From: Coriobacteriia bacterium
Lineage (GTDB): Bacteria > Actinomycetota > Coriobacteriia > Coriobacteriales > Eggerthellaceae
Assembly: GCA_030540225.1 (NCBI GenBank)
Contig: JAUNWQ010000011.1
Coordinates: forward strand, 1 to 41,865
Direction: 5' to 3'
DNA length: 41,865 nucleotides
Positions 33,684 to 40,527 of this stretch are shown here, in pieces. Position 1 is the first letter of the stretch, and every line of letters begins with the position of its first letter. Made by a program: the position numbers and the translations under genes. The notes beneath the pieces were generated by a model that saw only the letters and a program-made list of their open reading frames with translations, ran no database searches and was not told where the DNA came from.

Positions 33684-33756
33684 CGTTCGTGGACCCCGGT
33701 GGACCGCGCCCACGCGCTTTTGCCGCAAAGCCCCGAGGATGAGAATTCGGCCGGCC

Positions 33757-34299
33757 TTACGTGAAGTTGTGGCGCAGCACGACCGCACCGCAATGGGGGC
33801 CGCGCGTGGTCCGCTCGACCCAGGCGCGCAGAATGCGGCCCTCCCACACGTCGATCTTCGCCACGCATTGCGGGAATCCCCCGCGGGGGTTGGTGGGCGA
33901 GCCGGGGCAGAGCAGCAGGTCGGCCGGGCGCGCTTCCTTCCCCACCACGATCTCGGGAACATGGGTATGCCCATGGATGCACACGTTCGGCAGCGGATCG
34001 CCCGGCGCGAGCGCGCCCGACCCCGCAAACGTGATGCGCACGTCCCTCGGGTAATGCGCCACGAGGAAGCGCACGCCGTCGATGACGGGCCGGGCGTAGC
34101 GGCACACCGAGGCGCCATACTCATTGAAGTCGTTGTTGCCGAGCACGGCAGTCACGGGCGCAAGCGTTTGCAGATCGCGGATGATCTCGGGGCTGCAGAT
34201 GTCACCCGCATGGATGATATGCTCGCAATCAGCGAGTGCATTGAACGCCTCAACAGGCAAAACGCCATGTGTATCGGAAATCACGCCGATTCGAGCCAT
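33757..34299 (-). CDS. YfcE/MJ0936-type metallophosphodiesterase
   Basis: A 180-residue calcineurin-like phosphoesterase of the small YfcE class, which hydrolyses phosphodiester bonds with two metal ions. Motifs in order: GVISDTHG (Asp9, His11), HAGDI, LGNNDFNEYG, VAHYPRD, and the closing GHTHVPE. The start at 34299 (MARIGVISDTHG) is chosen because the frame begins with the catalytic strand there and GGAAGCGGGG lies upstream; the longer frame to 34440 adds an unrelated basic stretch. Natural substrate unknown. In other bacteria this family often sits beside rdgB/rph, which are absent here. Confidence 0.88.
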   Translation of the reverse strand: MARIGVISDTHGVLPVEAFNALADCEHIIHAGDICSPEIIRDLQTLAPVTAVLGNNDFNEYGASVCRYARPVIDGVRFLVAHYPRDVRITFAGSGALAPGDPLPNVCIHGHTHVPEIVVGKEARPADLLLCPGSPTNPRGGFPQCVAKIDVWEGRILRAWVERTTRGPHCGAVVLRHNFT

Positions 34300-34593
34300 G
34301 CCACACCCCGCTTCCTTTCGCCCCTTACTCCCCAAAGCATACTCGTTTGATGAGCGCTCGAGAATACCTGTTCGCGATTGCAATGCGAAACGGGTCTCAC
34401 CGCTATCGCGGCACAGGGCGGAACGACGGAGGAAACCCAAGATGCGAAGCGCGCATCAAGGCGCGGAAGGGGCGCAAGCGGCGTGCTGAGAGCGAGCGAA
34501 CACCCCGCTTCTTCTCTTCGGCGTCGCCTTCTAATTATCTAAGCGTAGACCACTCAAGTTACCTTCTAACAAATGTGTCAGGTTTGTGACGAA
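34300..34593. other. Intergenic region between divergent genes, no gene seen
   Basis: Short overlapping frames are basic and lack ribosome sites. The right end abuts the CIRCE/promoter complex of hsp20. Confidence 0.4.
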
Positions 34594-34620
34594 CTAGCAC
34601 TCTCAATTGACGAGTGCTAA
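34594..34620. promoter_or_regulatory. CIRCE element (HrcA operator) of hsp20
   Basis: CTAGCACTC, nine bases, GAGTGCTAA: the CIRCE inverted repeat with only the outermost base of the left arm changed. It overlaps the -35 box of the hsp20 promoter, so HrcA binding would block transcription until heat stress. Confidence 0.93.
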
Positions 34621-34635
34621 CGAGGAGTCTATAAC
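34607..34635 (+). promoter_or_regulatory. Promoter of hsp20
   Basis: TTGACG (34607-34612) and TATAAC (34630-34635) separated by exactly 17 bases. The -35 shares its last base with the right arm of CIRCE. Transcription would begin near 34642, leaving a leader of about 170 bases. Confidence 0.8.
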
Positions 34636-34641
34636 GATAGT

Positions 34642-34813
34642 CGAACCAAGAAGGGACGCCGAGAAGAAGCGAAGGCAAGGCGCCGCAGGGTTTTAGCCCA
34701 CTGCAGGCGGGCACGGCAACGTTGCCGCCCACCGCTAAAGCGAGCGAACAACCGCGGCAGCAGGCTTCCGCCGATTCCCAAAACAGAGCGCCCCCCGTTA
34801 TTAGGAGATGACA
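34642..34813 (+). promoter_or_regulatory. Long structured leader of hsp20
   Basis: The leader carries GCAGGG/CCC-CTGC arms (about 34685-34704) and a perfect 14-base palindrome CGGCAACGTTGCCG (34714-34727) flanked by GGG/CCC. The Shine-Dalgarno AGGAG is at 34803-34807. Small heat-shock genes are frequent sites of RNA thermometers, but pairing over the AGGAG is not obvious by eye. Confidence 0.35.
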
Positions 34814-35266
34814 ATGATGACCATGCTTATGCCGACTCGTAGGAATTTCTTTAATGACCTGATGGCAGATCCGTTCGACGCGTTCTTCAACACCCCGTTC
34901 ACCCCGGCGCCGAAGTCTTCCTCCACGCTGATGCGCACCGACATCAAGGAGCATGACGACGGTTTCGAATTGACCATCGACCTGCCTGGATTCAAGAAGG
35001 AAGACGTTCAGGCCGAGCTTAAGGACGGCTACCTCACCGTAAACGCCGAGACCAAGACCGAGACCTCCGAAGGCGACGAGAAGAAGGGCACCTGGGTACG
35101 CAAGGAGCGCTTCGAGGGCAAGTGCAGCCGTACGTTCTATGTGGGCGAGGATGTCAAGGAAGAGGACATCAAGGCCCGCTTCGAGAACGGCACGCTCGTG
35201 ATCGACGTCCCCAAGCCGCAGCCGCAGCCCAAGCTTGAAGAGAAGAAGACCATCGCCATCGCGTAG
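34814..35266 (+). CDS. hsp20: Small heat-shock protein, Hsp20/alpha-crystallin family
   Basis: A 150-residue ATP-independent holdase chaperone. The alpha-crystallin domain occupies about residues 40-135: RTDIKEHDDGFELTIDLPGF, AELKDGYLTVNAE, and FYVGEDVKEEDIKARFENGTL, with the closing strand VIDVPKP. The N-terminal arm is short and Phe-rich (FFNDLMADPFDAFFNTPF). Start 34814 is chosen because AGGAG at 34803-34807 is six bases away; the in-frame ATG at 34808 lies directly next to that site and cannot use it. Controlled by the CIRCE element and followed by its own terminator. Confidence 0.95.
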   Translation: MMTMLMPTRRNFFNDLMADPFDAFFNTPFTPAPKSSSTLMRTDIKEHDDGFELTIDLPGFKKEDVQAELKDGYLTVNAETKTETSEGDEKKGTWVRKERFEGKCSRTFYVGEDVKEEDIKARFENGTLVIDVPKPQPQPKLEEKKTIAIA

Positions 35267-35342
35267 CCTTTCCCCTCTCGATTTTCCTTTCCCTCTCTTT
35301 TTTCTCCGATTGACGCCGGGCGCGTCCGATAAGCCCAGCGCG

Positions 35343-35384
35343 AAAGCCCGTAAGGATCCTCCCCTTGCGGGCTTTCTTTTTCTC
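35343..35384 (+). terminator. Rho-independent terminator of hsp20
   Basis: A 13-bp stem (35343-35355 with 35363-35375, one T-G pair) and CTTTTTCTC after it. Confidence 0.88.
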
Positions 35385-35439
35385 GCCCCGCGCCTGGTGT
35401 ATCATGGCGCCGAACAACGACGAGGCAAAGGATGGGCAG

Positions 35440-36069
35440 ATGGACGCAGCAACAACCAGCGGGATTCCGCGACTGAAGAACATCGAGCAGGTCAGCGAAG
35501 GATGGATCAACAAGTACATCCTCACCTACGAGCTGCCCGACGGCACCGACTACGCGTACGAGAGCACATCGCGTAAGAAGCTGGAAGCATACCGCGCGGG
35601 CCTTATGGCGAACGCCCGCGGTGAGGAGCCTCGCGTGGACGCCGTTTGCATCGTGGGCGAAACGCGCGAGGGCACACTGCTCATGATCCGTGAGTTCCGC
35701 TATCCCTTGAATTCCTGGTGCATCGCGTTCCCTGCAGGATTGAAGGAACCTAACGAGAGCATCCGCGAATGCGTCGACCGTGAGCTGCGTGAGGAGACGG
35801 GATATCGCCTGCGCTCCGACGTCGATGAGCCTGTCCGACTTTTGCCCCAGGCGGGATTCTCGTCGACAGGGCTGACCGACGAGGCGATTCAAATTGTATT
35901 TGCCCAGGTGGAGAAGGCAGGCGATGCGCAACCGGAGAAAAGCGAGCTCATAGCGCCCTTCCAGCTTCCCCTAAGCGACGTGCGCCGGTTTCTCGACGAG
36001 AACACGACGCTCATCGGGACGCGCGCCCAGCTCATCCTGGAGGTGTTCGCCGCGCGCACCGAACGCTAG
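35440..36069 (+). CDS. NUDIX hydrolase, ADP-ribose-pyrophosphatase-like
   Basis: A 209-residue hydrolase of nucleoside-diphosphate-linked compounds. The complete NUDIX box G-x5-E-x7-REL-x-EE-x-G is present as GLKEPNESIRECVDRELREETG (quoted in two parts: GLKEPNESIREC and DRELREETG). The sequence before it, LLMIREFRYPLNSWCIAFPAG, is typical of ADP-ribose-type members that read ...QYR.P....E.PAG. Start 35440 is preferred because AAGGA lies seven bases before it; the in-frame ATG at 35404 has no ribosome site and overlaps a likely -10 (TATCAT, 35399-35404). Confidence 0.88.
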   Translation: MDAATTSGIPRLKNIEQVSEGWINKYILTYELPDGTDYAYESTSRKKLEAYRAGLMANARGEEPRVDAVCIVGETREGTLLMIREFRYPLNSWCIAFPAGLKEPNESIRECVDRELREETGYRLRSDVDEPVRLLPQAGFSSTGLTDEAIQIVFAQVEKAGDAQPEKSELIAPFQLPLSDVRRFLDENTTLIGTRAQLILEVFAARTER

Positions 36070-36081
36070 GAGGCTTACGGG

Positions 36082-36375
36082 CTATTCTTTCTTGTCACCA
36101 AGCGCTTCGAGCGCGGCGGCGTAACCGCCCGACCCGTAAGAGAGGCACTTCGACACGCGGGCGATGGTCGTCGCAGAGGCCCCTGTTGCCTCCTCGATCG
36201 CGGAATAGGGCTTGCCGGAGGAAAGCAGGCGGGCCACAGCCAAGCGCTGCGAGGTCTCGCGAATCTCGCGAATCGTGAACAAGTCCTCGAGCAGGGCAAA
36301 CACCGTATCGTTGTCGTTTAGCTTGGCGAAGACGGACAGCAGGTTCTCGACTTCGGGGGTTCTCAACTCGCTCAT
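36082..36375 (-). CDS. YerC/YecD-family TrpR-like regulator
   Basis: A 97-residue all-helical DNA-binding protein of the TrpR superfamily. The N-terminal helices (TPEVENLLSVFAKL, VFALLEDLFTIREIRE) precede the helix-turn-helix at about 45-80, with RLAVARLLSSGKPYSAIEEATGAS and TTIARVSKCLSYG. The start (MSELRTPEVE) lies four bases after the cimA stop codon behind AGAAGGG, so the two are co-transcribed and coupled. Members are usually single-copy regulators of unknown ligand; its place after a branched-chain amino-acid gene may be a hint to its role. Confidence 0.9.
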   Translation of the reverse strand: MSELRTPEVENLLSVFAKLNDNDTVFALLEDLFTIREIRETSQRLAVARLLSSGKPYSAIEEATGASATTIARVSKCLSYGSGGYAAALEALGDKKE

Positions 36376-36379
36376 TTCA

Positions 36380-37969
36380 CTACCCTTCTGCTCGTATGAG
36401 GCCGTACTCGATGGAATCGACAAGCGCATTCCACGATGCCTCGATGATGTTCTCGCTCACGCCAACCGTGCCCCAGCTACCGCGCTTGTCACTCGTTGTG
36501 ATGATGACGCGCGTCGTAGCGCTCGTGCCGGCGCCTTCCTCGTCCAGGATGCGCACCTTGTAGTCGGTGAGCTCCATATTCGCTACCTGGGGCAGGTACT
36601 CCGTGATGGCCATGCGAAGCGCTGCGTCAAGTGCGCCGACGGGGCCTGTGCCCTCGCCCGTGGCGACAATCCGGCGATCGCCCACATGGATCTTGACCGT
36701 AGCCTCGCTCGCCGCGTCCTTCGCGAGAGCGCCCGTGTCTTCCCGATCGTCCACGATGACGCGAAAACTCTCCAACCTGAAATGGGGCTCGTACAAGCCG
36801 AGGTGCCGCCTGATCAGCACCGCGAGCGATCCGTCAGCCACCTCGTATGAGTAGCCGTGCGCTTCGCGTGCCTTCACATCGTCCAAAATCGCTTGAAGTG
36901 TGCGCGCGTCGCCCGAAAGGTCGATTCCCAGGCTCTTGGCCTTCGCGGCAAGCGACGCCTTGCCCGCAAGTTCGCTCACAAGCATCCGCGTTGCGTTGCC
37001 GACGTTTTGGGGGCTCGTGTGCTCGTAGGCTTCCGGGAAGCGCGCGATGGCGCTCGCATGGAGGCCGCCCTTGTGCGCGAACGCCGAGGCGCCCGTGTAG
37101 GGATGGTGCGCGGGAACGGACAGGTTGCACGTTTCGGCTACGAATTGGGCGGTCCGCGTGAGGTCGCGCAGGTTGTCGGAGCCGACGCAGTGGAGCCCCA
37201 TCTTGAGCTCCATGTCGGCGATGACGGTGAGCAGGTCGGTGTTGCCCACGCGCTCGCCGATGCCGCCGACGGTGCCCTGCACCTGCAGCGCACCCGCACG
37301 GACAGCGGAAAGCGCATTGGCCACCGAACAACCGGAATCGTCGTGGCAGTGAATGCCCAGCTGCTGGCCGGGAAGCGCACGCGCAACGATGCCGACTATC
37401 TCCTCCACCTCGAAGGGAAGCGCGCCGCCGTTCGTCTCGCAAAGATCGATGGAGTCGGCACCGGCCTCGCTTGCCGCGCGGATGCACGCGAGCGCGTAGT
37501 CGGGATTGGCCTTGTAGCCGTCGAAGAAGTGCTCGGCGTCGAACACGACGGTGAGCCCGTGGGCCTTCAGATACGCGACCGAGTCGGCGATCATGCGCAG
37601 ATTTTCCTTAAGCGTGGTCTGCAACGCGCGCGTGACCTGGGCATCCCATGTTTTCCCCACGATGGTTGCCACAGGAGCGCCGCACTCGATAAGGTCGGCG
37701 AGGCCCTGATCTTGATCGGCCGGCGTGCCCTTCTTGCAGGTGGACCCGAACGCGGCGATGCGCGCATGGGCAAGCGGCATCTCCTTCACGCGGCGGAAGA
37801 ACTCGATGTCCTTCGGGTTCGACGCGGGGAAACCGCCCTCGATGAAATCGATGCCGAACGCGTCGAGCCGCTCCACGATGCGCAGCTTGTCGTCAAGCGA
37901 AAGCGAGATGCCCTCGCACTGCTCGCCGTCGCGCAATGTGCAGTCGTATGTGAAGATGTGCTGAGCCAA
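36380..37969 (-). CDS. cimA: Citramalate synthase
   Basis: A 529-residue enzyme that condenses pyruvate and acetyl-CoA to (R)-citramalate, giving a threonine-independent route to isoleucine. The TIM barrel opens with YDCTLRDGEQCEGISLS and contains SIDLCETNGG, GIHCHDDSGCSVANAL and VQGTVGGIGERVGN, which carry the metal-binding His pair and catalytic residues. A LeuA-like allosteric dimer domain follows at about 395-520. The length and the barrel details match CimA rather than LeuA or homocitrate synthase. The start is a TTG at 37969, supported by GAGGCGGGGT; no ATG or GTG fits. An 8-bp inverted repeat GAATAGCC/GGCTATTC (38001-38027) lies in the leader. Confidence 0.93.
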   Translation of the reverse strand: MAQHIFTYDCTLRDGEQCEGISLSLDDKLRIVERLDAFGIDFIEGGFPASNPKDIEFFRRVKEMPLAHARIAAFGSTCKKGTPADQDQGLADLIECGAPVATIVGKTWDAQVTRALQTTLKENLRMIADSVAYLKAHGLTVVFDAEHFFDGYKANPDYALACIRAASEAGADSIDLCETNGGALPFEVEEIVGIVARALPGQQLGIHCHDDSGCSVANALSAVRAGALQVQGTVGGIGERVGNTDLLTVIADMELKMGLHCVGSDNLRDLTRTAQFVAETCNLSVPAHHPYTGASAFAHKGGLHASAIARFPEAYEHTSPQNVGNATRMLVSELAGKASLAAKAKSLGIDLSGDARTLQAILDDVKAREAHGYSYEVADGSLAVLIRRHLGLYEPHFRLESFRVIVDDREDTGALAKDAASEATVKIHVGDRRIVATGEGTGPVGALDAALRMAITEYLPQVANMELTDYKVRILDEEGAGTSATTRVIITTSDKRGSWGTVGVSENIIEASWNALVDSIEYGLIRAEG

Positions 37970-38154
37970 ACCCCGCCTCTTCCCAGCGAAAACGCCGATT
38001 GAATAGCCGTTCGTCCACGGGCTATTCTACTCCAACAGACTAGAGCGGAAGAGCGCTTTTCGGGGAAGGTTCCGCCGCCAAACACGAAGTGCGGTTGAGC
38101 TGGCTATACCGCCCGCCGACCCGACCCATAGGCGCGGACGGATGCGTTCGACGC

Positions 38155-38646
38155 TTACTTCGATCCACCGCCACCAAGCCCGATGAGCAGATAGAGAATC
38201 CAACCTGCGGCAATGATGCCGTATCTGGCCTTTTTGCTCATGTCTTCCTTGTTCAGCATGATAATCGTGAGCGGAACAGGGAAAATGCAGATCCATCCCA
38301 GAACCCACAGCCACGTTTTGCGCTTCTTCGGGGGCTCTTGAGGTGCTGGCTGGCAGGAGGTCTGCTGGGGTTGGAGAGGGACTTGGGGCTGGAAAGTTGG
38401 CTGGGAGGCTGGTTGATAGCAGACTTGCTGAGGTTGGGAAGATGCCTGCGCCGCTTCCGCTTGAGCCCTTTGACGACCCTTTTCGAATTCGTAACCGGCC
38501 TTCTCCGCTCCGTCGATTTGGACTTTCTGAATCTCGTCATCTATCGGCAAGGCAGCACCGCAATAGCTGCAGAAAGCCATCTTCCTATCCAGGTCGACTT
38601 CGAGCCGAGCGCCGCAGCCTGGGCAGGTAAGGTTGACGATCTTCAC
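38155..38646 (-). CDS. Zinc-ribbon membrane protein with Gln/Pro-rich linker
   Basis: A 163-residue protein starting with GTG behind AAAGGG. An N-terminal zinc ribbon (CPGCGA at residue about 8, CSYCGA about 26) is followed by an acidic helix, a Gln/Pro/Ser-rich linker (about 65-105), then two hydrophobic segments (WLWVLGWICIFPVPLTII and IIAAGWILYLLIGLG) and a short GGGGSK end. This is the layout of many small bacterial zinc-ribbon membrane proteins of unknown role. The start of a related plan is seen at 1-183. Confidence 0.85.
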   Translation of the reverse strand: MKIVNLTCPGCGARLEVDLDRKMAFCSYCGAALPIDDEIQKVQIDGAEKAGYEFEKGRQRAQAEAAQASSQPQQVCYQPASQPTFQPQVPLQPQQTSCQPAPQEPPKKRKTWLWVLGWICIFPVPLTIIMLNKEDMSKKARYGIIAAGWILYLLIGLGGGGSK

Positions 38647-38832
38647 GAGAATCCCTTTCGCATCACGAGCACCGACGCACCTGGAAAGACGGCGGTCTCG
38701 GCCGCCAACGTTCCAGATTTGCTATGCTCACCATAAACAGAAACGTATTCGGCTTTCGGCAATTGTACTGCACGGCTTCGGTACGGAAAAACCCAGCTGC
38801 AGTCAATCCGAAGGCGCGCAGCGCGTCGACAT

Positions 38833-38988
38833 GGGATCGCCCCCGCGTGTGCGGGGAGCACCCGTTCCGCCACGCCCCGACGTGGTATACTTCATATCGA
38901 AAAAGGCCTTGTACCGCCGTAGCGGTATGAGACCCTTTTCATTTTTGCAGGTAAAATACGGGATCATCCCCGCGTGTGCGGGGAGCAC
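38833..38988 (-). CRISPR. Two type I-E CRISPR repeats, degenerate mini-array
   Basis: Two 29-base repeats (38833-38861 and 38960-38988) share GGGATC, an inner CCCCGC-GTGT-GCGGGG hairpin and AGCAC; they differ at two positions (GC against AT after GGGATC). In the opposite orientation they read GTGCTCCCCGC...GCGGGG, the familiar type I-E form. The stretch between them is 98 bases, not the 32-33 expected, so this is a remnant or isolated repeats rather than a working array. No cas gene is visible in the window. Confidence 0.75.
38898..38940 (-). terminator. Hairpin between the CRISPR repeats, possible terminator
   Basis: On the minus strand AAAAGG, TACCGC-TACG-GCGGTA and CCTTTTTC form a two-part stem ending in a T-run. 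It would end a transcript from the ribbon-helix-helix gene. A 4-base loop and GC core also resemble a decayed CRISPR repeat. Confidence 0.45.
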
Positions 38989-39039
38989 AACTCCAGCAGC
39001 ACGAGCTGCGAACGGAAACCAGAAACTCCAGGATTTGCC

Positions 39040-39258
39040 TCATTGAGAATCGTTCTCGCTTCTTTCCCTGTCCTCGCGGATGAGACGCTTCAGGTATGCC
39101 GACATGCTTTCCTCCCGGTTCCTCGCGAACTCGTACAAGTCGTAATCGGGCGGGAAGAAGTTGCACTGGATTTTCTTTTGCTTCGCCTTCTTGTACTTGT
39201 TCTCCGCCGCTCGCTGCGCGTCGGTGCGCTTCACGACGCGCTTCTTCGATTCCGCCAT
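39040..39258 (-). CDS. Small ribbon-helix-helix-like protein, mobile-element type
   Basis: A 72-residue basic protein. The start MAESKKRVVKRTDAQRAAE lies behind GAGAGGG at seven bases. The pattern AAENKYKKAKQKKIQCNFF, then a strand-to-helix break (PPDYDLYEFARNREESMSAYLKRLIRED) matches the layout of short Arc/MetJ-like proteins found in conjugative elements and phages (N-K-Y...I...P-x(n)-S-x-x-x-F/L-I-x-R-x-I). Those bind DNA as dimers, often as antitoxin or plasmid-control proteins. It has no toxin gene next to it. It is placed between CRISPR-type repeats, the nearest at 38960 and 39352. Confidence 0.7.
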   Translation of the reverse strand: MAESKKRVVKRTDAQRAAENKYKKAKQKKIQCNFFPPDYDLYEFARNREESMSAYLKRLIREDRERSENDSQ

Positions 39259-39351
39259 TGCAAACCCTCTCTAGAAAGCGGCGAAGCCGGGGCCATCCCG
39301 AAAGTTCGGGAAAACGCCCGCGAAAGGCAGCCTCCACGAGGCCCGCTCGCC

Positions 39352-39378
39352 AGGATTTGCCCGCGTGGCGGGGAGCGC
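39352..39378 (-). CRISPR. Degenerate copy of the type I-E repeat
   Basis: AGGATTTGCCCGCGTGGCGGGGAGCGC: it keeps GGAT, CCCGCGTG, GCGGGGAGC and has a one-base deletion in the loop plus several changes at the left end compared with the copy at 38960-38988. Confidence 0.6.
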
Positions 39379-39535
39379 CTAATGACTCGCTGCCTCTTCG
39401 CCGTGCCCTCTGTTGGGTTCACTATACTCAGCCCGAAGCGGCCGCATGTCCCCACCATAGTACAGGTGCGAAAACCGCCCGCTCGACACGCTTCTGCCCA
39501 TGAATGGAGTTGTTGCGGCGCCCTGTACGACGACA

Positions 39536-39569
39536 TAAAAGAAGCCTGCGAGAGCGCAAAGACTCCCGC
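39536..39569 (-). terminator. Likely terminator of the toxin-antitoxin operon
   Basis: On the minus strand GCGGGAG and CTCTCGC pair (39563-39569 with 39548-39554, one G-T pair) around eight bases, followed by AGGCTTCTTTTATG. Confidence 0.5.
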
Positions 39570-39581
39570 GACTCGCGTTAA

Positions 39582-40007
39582 TCACAAGCCAAGGTGCTGG
39601 ACAAGCTCACGAGGCTCGGCTTTCGGCACGGTTGAGCCCGTAAAGCCTTTCTCGTCTCGAGTAGCAATAAAATCAGCCCCGAACTCCTCTGCCGCCTGGC
39701 GGATAAGCCCATCCTCGAAGTCCGGCTCATCGGATTGCAGCGCATTGCGAAGCAGGGATTGGTCGACCGCGCAAACCGAGCAGCAATCCAGAATCAGCCC
39801 GACGCTTTCTCGCCTTTTCCTGTCGGACATACCTCCCTTTCGGGCGATGTAGTAGAAGTCGACGAGCTGACTTGGCATAACGAGACCAGCGACCTCACCG
39901 TCGGCTATAGCACAAAAGACATCGAAGGCCTCTGCACTCTGTGGCCGACCCTCGACAAGGGCGTCGAGCAAGAAATTCGTGTCAAGAAAGATGCTATTCA
40001 CGCTCAT
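39582..40007 (-). CDS. PIN-domain toxin, VapC-like
   Basis: A 141-residue putative ribonuclease toxin. The PIN acidic residues are visible: FLDTNFLLDAL near the N-terminus, the Glu of SAEAFDVFCAI, DEPDFEDGLIRQAA near residue 95, and ADFIATRDEKGF near residue 115. PIN toxins of type II systems cut RNA when their antitoxin is lost. The ATG at 40007 lies inside the antitoxin frame (14-base overlap) behind AGAGG, so translation is coupled to the antitoxin. Confidence 0.87.
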   Translation of the reverse strand: MSVNSIFLDTNFLLDALVEGRPQSAEAFDVFCAIADGEVAGLVMPSQLVDFYYIARKGGMSDRKRRESVGLILDCCSVCAVDQSLLRNALQSDEPDFEDGLIRQAAEEFGADFIATRDEKGFTGSTVPKAEPRELVQHLGL

Positions 40008-40263
40008 GCGCCGCCTCTTTCTCCTCCTCGATGCTCATATCGACGAGAGCAGTGCAGCGTGCGTTGTCTTTGCGCAATGCAGCAAGACGTCCCTTTATTC
40101 CCGTCGACCCGTCTCTCTTCGGTTTGAGCACGATGCTTCCGTTTGGGAGTTCACTGGCTATGAGGTAATCGCCCGCCGTCACCCCATGCTTGCGCCGCCA
40201 CGCGGCGGGCAGTGCCACAACCTCGCTGTTGCCACTGCGCATCACCTTCATCACTGCGTCCAT
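39994..40263 (-). CDS. AbrB/MazE-family antitoxin
   Basis: An 89-residue protein with a swapped-hairpin AbrB domain at residues about 5-48: VMRSGNSEVVALPAAWRRKHGVTAGDYL (quoted here in parts: RSGNSEVVALP and GVTAGDYL), followed by a C-terminal arm (about 50-89) that would embrace the toxin. The start at 40263 has AGGAG five bases upstream; a GTG two codons earlier (40269) would overlap that site. It precedes the PIN gene, the order of autoregulated vapBC-type operons. The IS110 element begins about 60 bases upstream and may have replaced its original promoter. Confidence 0.88.
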   Translation of the reverse strand: MDAVMKVMRSGNSEVVALPAAWRRKHGVTAGDYLIASELPNGSIVLKPKRDGSTGIKGRLAALRKDNARCTALVDMSIEEEKEAAHERE

Positions 40264-40334
40264 GACCACTCCTATCTTTAAGTCGTTGCATTTTTGAGCC
40301 TCTTATCGAATGCTTATGGATGCAATGCAGATTC

Positions 40335-40527
40335 TGGCGGGCAGGGTTGCCGACATGGCCGATGAGAGCCTTGCTTCTCGTAAAGGAGTCTGGCAACCTG
40401 CCCCATCCGGGCGAGGCCGCGGATAAGCTGGATGAGGGTGGCCGCGCGCCATTCCTCGGATCTCTTCTAGGAGGTAGCGGTCCCGGGTGCGGTAGCAGGA
40501 GCCCGCCGCTAGCGGAAGGAGCCGCCC
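40335..40527 (+). ncRNA. Candidate bridge RNA in the IS110 left end
   Basis: IS110-group elements encode upstream of the transposase a structured bridge RNA whose two internal loops pair with target and donor DNA. This 193-base stretch holds a long stem GGGCAGGGTTGCC/GGCAACCTGCCC (about 40340-40352 and 40392-40403) around a large internal loop, and a second stem TAGCGG/CCGCTA (about 40477-40508) with inner CGGG/CCCG. The presence of a bridge RNA is inferred from family and layout, not proven. Confidence 0.45.

Larger units (their letters stand above)
33212..33756. other. Intergenic region with structured RNA candidate and hairpin repeats
   Basis: A 545-base region between the convergent M18 and phosphodiesterase genes. 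No protein gene is supported. It holds a structured stretch ending in a terminator (33215-33450) and three related CCCGACCCCGTC-type repeats (33592-33683), both listed separately. Confidence 0.6.
38647..39039. other. Intergenic region with two CRISPR-type repeats
   Basis: No gene is supported. The repeats at 38833-38861 and 38960-38988 are listed separately. A hairpin TACCGC-CGTA-GCGGTA (38912-38927), with AAAAGG and CCTTTT arms outside it, lies between them. Confidence 0.6.
39259..39581. other. Intergenic region with a third, decayed CRISPR-type repeat
   Basis: No gene is supported in these 323 bases. The region includes the degenerate repeat at 39352-39378 and a terminator-like hairpin for the PIN gene (39536-39569). 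Confidence 0.5.

Noticed and set aside
38747-38757. ATTCGGCTTTC shared with the IS110 right end (about 41774-41784)
   Set aside because: An isolated 11-base match in 42 kb is not unlikely by chance, and nothing else of the IS is present there.
39041-39058. Fur-box-like TGAGAATCGTTCTCG
   Set aside because: It overlaps the stop codon and last codons of the 39040-39258 gene rather than a promoter, so the resemblance is probably accidental.
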